DNA from: CAVYXK01 sp963708245
GTDB lineage: Bacteria > Pseudomonadota > Alphaproteobacteria > Acetobacterales > Acetobacteraceae
NCBI GenBank assembly: GCA_963708245.1
Contig: OY970201.1
Location: forward strand, 3,720,001 to 3,784,000
Reading direction: 5' to 3'
Length of the DNA: 64,000 nt
The translations under genes were made by a program, and so were the position numbers. The notes beneath the pieces were generated by a model. It worked only from the letters and a program-made list of their open reading frames with translations, had not been told where the DNA came from and ran no database searches. Shown here one piece after another: positions 62,098-64,000 of the stretch (its first letter is position 1; every line of letters starts with the position of its first letter).

Positions 62098-64000
62098 GCG
62101 AACCGACACGGGTCAGCCATCCGAAGGAATCTCCTTTATCCACGGATGTAGAGGGATTCGGTTCCCTGGCTGAGCTTGCCCTGGATATGCGTTCGTCGTG
62201 GAACCACGCCACCGACCAGGTGTGGCGGCAATTGGATCCGGTGCTGTGGGAGCTCACGCACAACCCGTGGGCAGTCCTGCAGACGGTCTCGCGGGAAAAA
62301 CTCCACCGTGTCTTATCCGATCCCGCTTTCCGCAAAAACATCGACGATCTGGTGCAAGCGAGGCGGGATACGGCGGAGGCGCCCGGGTGGTTTCAGCAAA
62401 CCTACCCGCAATCGCCGCTGAGCTGTGTTGCATATTTCAGTATGGAATTCATGTTGAGCGAAGCCTTGCCCATCTACTCAGGTGGGCTCGGCAACGTGGC
62501 CGGCGATCAGCTCAAGGCCGCCGGCGATCTGGGCGTGCCGGTCATCGGCGTGGGATTGCTCTACCAGCAAGGCTATTTCCGCCAGGTGATCGGCCAGGAC
62601 GGAGCGCAAGAGGCCCTTTTCCCCTACAACGACCCCGGACAGCTGCCGATTGCGCCATTGCGCCAACCAAACGGGGAGTGGTTGCGGTTACAGCTCGACC
62701 TGCCTGGTTACCCGATGTGGCTACGCGCCTGGCAGGTTCAGGTTGGCAGACTGAAGCTCTATCTGCTGGACAGCAACGACGCGGCGAACTTTCCACCGTA
62801 CCGCGGGATTACCACCGAGCTATACGGCGGCGGGCCGTATCTGCGCCTCATGCAAGAGGTGGTACTGGGGATCGGCGGATGGCGGTTGCTCGCCACGCTC
62901 GGCATCGAGCCGGAAGTGTGCCACCTGAATGAAGGGCATGCGGCGTTCGCCGTACTGGAACGCGCGCGCAGCTTTATGCAAGCGACCGGGCAGTCCTTCG
63001 AAGTTGCCCTGGCGGTTACGCGAGCGGGCAATCTCTTCACCACCCACACCGCGGTGGCCGCCGGCTTTGACCGTTTCGCTCCGGCCCTCATCGAACGATA
63101 CCTCGGCGGGTATGCCGGACAGAAGCTTGGCATTAGCTTGAACGATTTGCTGGCGCTGGGCCGGCAGAACCCGAACGACCCGGCGGAAAACTTTAATATG
63201 GCGTATTTGGCGATCCGGGGGAGTGGGGCGGTGAATGGCGTGAGCCGCCTGCATGGCCAGGTCAGCCGGCGCCTCTTCGAGCCGCTCTTTCCGGGTTGGC
63301 CGGCGAACGAAGTCCCCGCGGGACACGTGACCAACGGTGTTCACATGCGGAGCTGGGACTCGGCGGCGGCCGACGAGCTTTGGACGGAGGCCTGCGGCAA
63401 GGATCGGTGGTTGGGGACAACGGAAGCCCTGGAGCACGACATTCGCCGCATCTCCGACTCCAGGCTCTGGCAGTTCCGCAATGCCGCCCGCACGGCATTC
63501 GTTGAATACGTTCGCGACCGATTGTCAAAGCAACTGGCGGCATCAGGCGCGCCGCCCAAGGCGGTTGACGGTGCGAAGCATCTGTTTGATCCCAACAATA
63601 TGACACTGGGCTTTGCACGCCGCTTTGCAACCTACAAAAGACCGAACCTGTTGCTGCACGACCCGGAGCGACTGCTGCGCCTGCTGACCAATCCCCGGCG
63701 CCCGATGCAGCTCATCATGGCCGGCAAGGCTCATCCGGCGGACCAGGCAGGCCAAGCCCTGATCCAGGAATGGACGCATTTCATCCGGCGGCCCGAGGCC
63801 CGCGCCCATGTGATCTTTCTCGCTGACTACGACATGCTGCTGACCGAGCAGTTGGTGCAGGGAGTGGATGTCTGGCTCAACACACCGCGACGCCCGTGGG
63901 AGGCATGCGGCACCAGCGGCATGAAGGTGCTCGTCAACGGCGGCATCAACCTGTCGGAATTGGACGGCTGGTGGGCGGAAGCATATGCGCCGGAAGTAGG
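62094..64000 (+). CDS. glgP: alpha-glucan phosphorylase, 3'-partial
   Basis: Open from ATG 62094 to the window edge (635 codons, no stop). Short bacterial GT35 type: YFSMEFMLSEALPIYSGGLG, NVAGDQLKAAGDLGVPVIGV, VCHLNEGHAAFAVLERAR, VTNGVHMRSWDS, GFARRFATYKRPNLLL, and the PLP-lysine region EACGTSGMKVLVNGGINLSE. It phosphorolyses glycogen or maltodextrin to glucose 1-phosphate. The start overlaps the upstream stop (ATGA). Other glycogen genes may follow outside the window. Confidence 0.95.
   Translation, partial: MSEPTRVSHPKESPLSTDVEGFGSLAELALDMRSSWNHATDQVWRQLDPVLWELTHNPWAVLQTVSREKLHRVLSDPAFRKNIDDLVQARRDTAEAPGWFQQTYPQSPLSCVAYFSMEFMLSEALPIYSGGLGNVAGDQLKAAGDLGVPVIGVGLLYQQGYFRQVIGQDGAQEALFPYNDPGQLPIAPLRQPNGEWLRLQLDLPGYPMWLRAWQVQVGRLKLYLLDSNDAANFPPYRGITTELYGGGPYLRLMQEVVLGIGGWRLLATLGIEPEVCHLNEGHAAFAVLERARSFMQATGQSFEVALAVTRAGNLFTTHTAVAAGFDRFAPALIERYLGGYAGQKLGISLNDLLALGRQNPNDPAENFNMAYLAIRGSGAVNGVSRLHGQVSRRLFEPLFPGWPANEVPAGHVTNGVHMRSWDSAAADELWTEACGKDRWLGTTEALEHDIRRISDSRLWQFRNAARTAFVEYVRDRLSKQLAASGAPPKAVDGAKHLFDPNNMTLGFARRFATYKRPNLLLHDPERLLRLLTNPRRPMQLIMAGKAHPADQAGQALIQEWTHFIRRPEARAHVIFLADYDMLLTEQLVQGVDVWLNTPRRPWEACGTSGMKVLVNGGINLSELDGWWAEAYAPEV

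Overview
The window looks like chromosome from a GC-rich alphaproteobacterium. The best guess is Rhodospirillales/Acetobacteraceae. This rests on inference: strong GC bias in third codon positions, frequent GTG/TTG starts, the trpE / peptidyl-prolyl isomerase / tpiA / secG / pyrG / kdsA neighbourhood, and an iscR-like to mnmA Fe-S/thiolation operon. No rRNA or CRISPR array is present; two tRNA genes are.

Layout. (1) About 1-18.4 kb is a decayed accessory region. It holds a frameshifted TPR-sulfotransferase (open at the left edge), a frameshifted methyltransferase-like gene, a slightly unusual tRNA-Arg(CCG), an intact Kir-type potassium channel, a HAD remnant, a stand-alone response regulator, a secreted chalcone-isomerase-like protein, a frameshifted IS701-type transposase, several transposase scraps, a broken glycosyltransferase and acyltransferase, and an intact polysaccharide deacetylase plus CelD/FemAB-like acetyltransferase pair that suggests a former exopolysaccharide locus. 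(2) 18.5-23.6 kb is a compact minus-strand operon for sulfur mobilisation: cysE, an iscR-like regulator, two different cysteine desulfurases, a [2Fe-2S] ferredoxin, mnmA, then tRNA-Met, whose 5' part lies inside the mnmA coding sequence. (3) 24-27.6 kb has an alpha/beta hydrolase, a sulfotransferase and a Wzx-type flippase. (4) 27.7-50.4 kb is mostly intact housekeeping and metabolic DNA: trpE, a PpiD/SurA-like foldase, tpiA, secG, pyrG, kdsA, an M20 carbamoylase, Ku, a NUDIX regulator, wrbA-pirin-GNAT with a divergent LysR gene, a CYTH/CHAD protein, a quinone oxidoreductase, a Crp/Fnr regulator, mmsA, a P1 peptidase and asd. (5) 50.7-53 kb encodes a split periplasmic flavocytochrome: a Tat-exported FAD reductase followed three bases later by a tetraheme cytochrome c. 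(6) 53.6-61.5 kb is another graveyard (ppa, dadA and cheB remnants, secreted small proteins) ending in a clear nested insertion: an IS66 element with a perfect 8-bp target duplication inside an IS630 transposase gene. (7) The right edge carries an alpha-glucan phosphorylase, open at the edge and translationally coupled to a small upstream gene.

How it works together: CysE makes O-acetylserine for cysteine synthesis, the desulfurases release its sulfur, and MnmA uses persulfide sulfur to thiolate tRNA wobble uridines; no scaffold (IscU/SufB) or chaperone genes are adjacent. The flavoprotein/cytochrome pair would pass electrons from the quinone pool to a periplasmic organic acceptor. Breaks cluster in the accessory segments while core genes are intact, which argues that most frameshifts are real decay, although raw-sequence error cannot be excluded for any single one.
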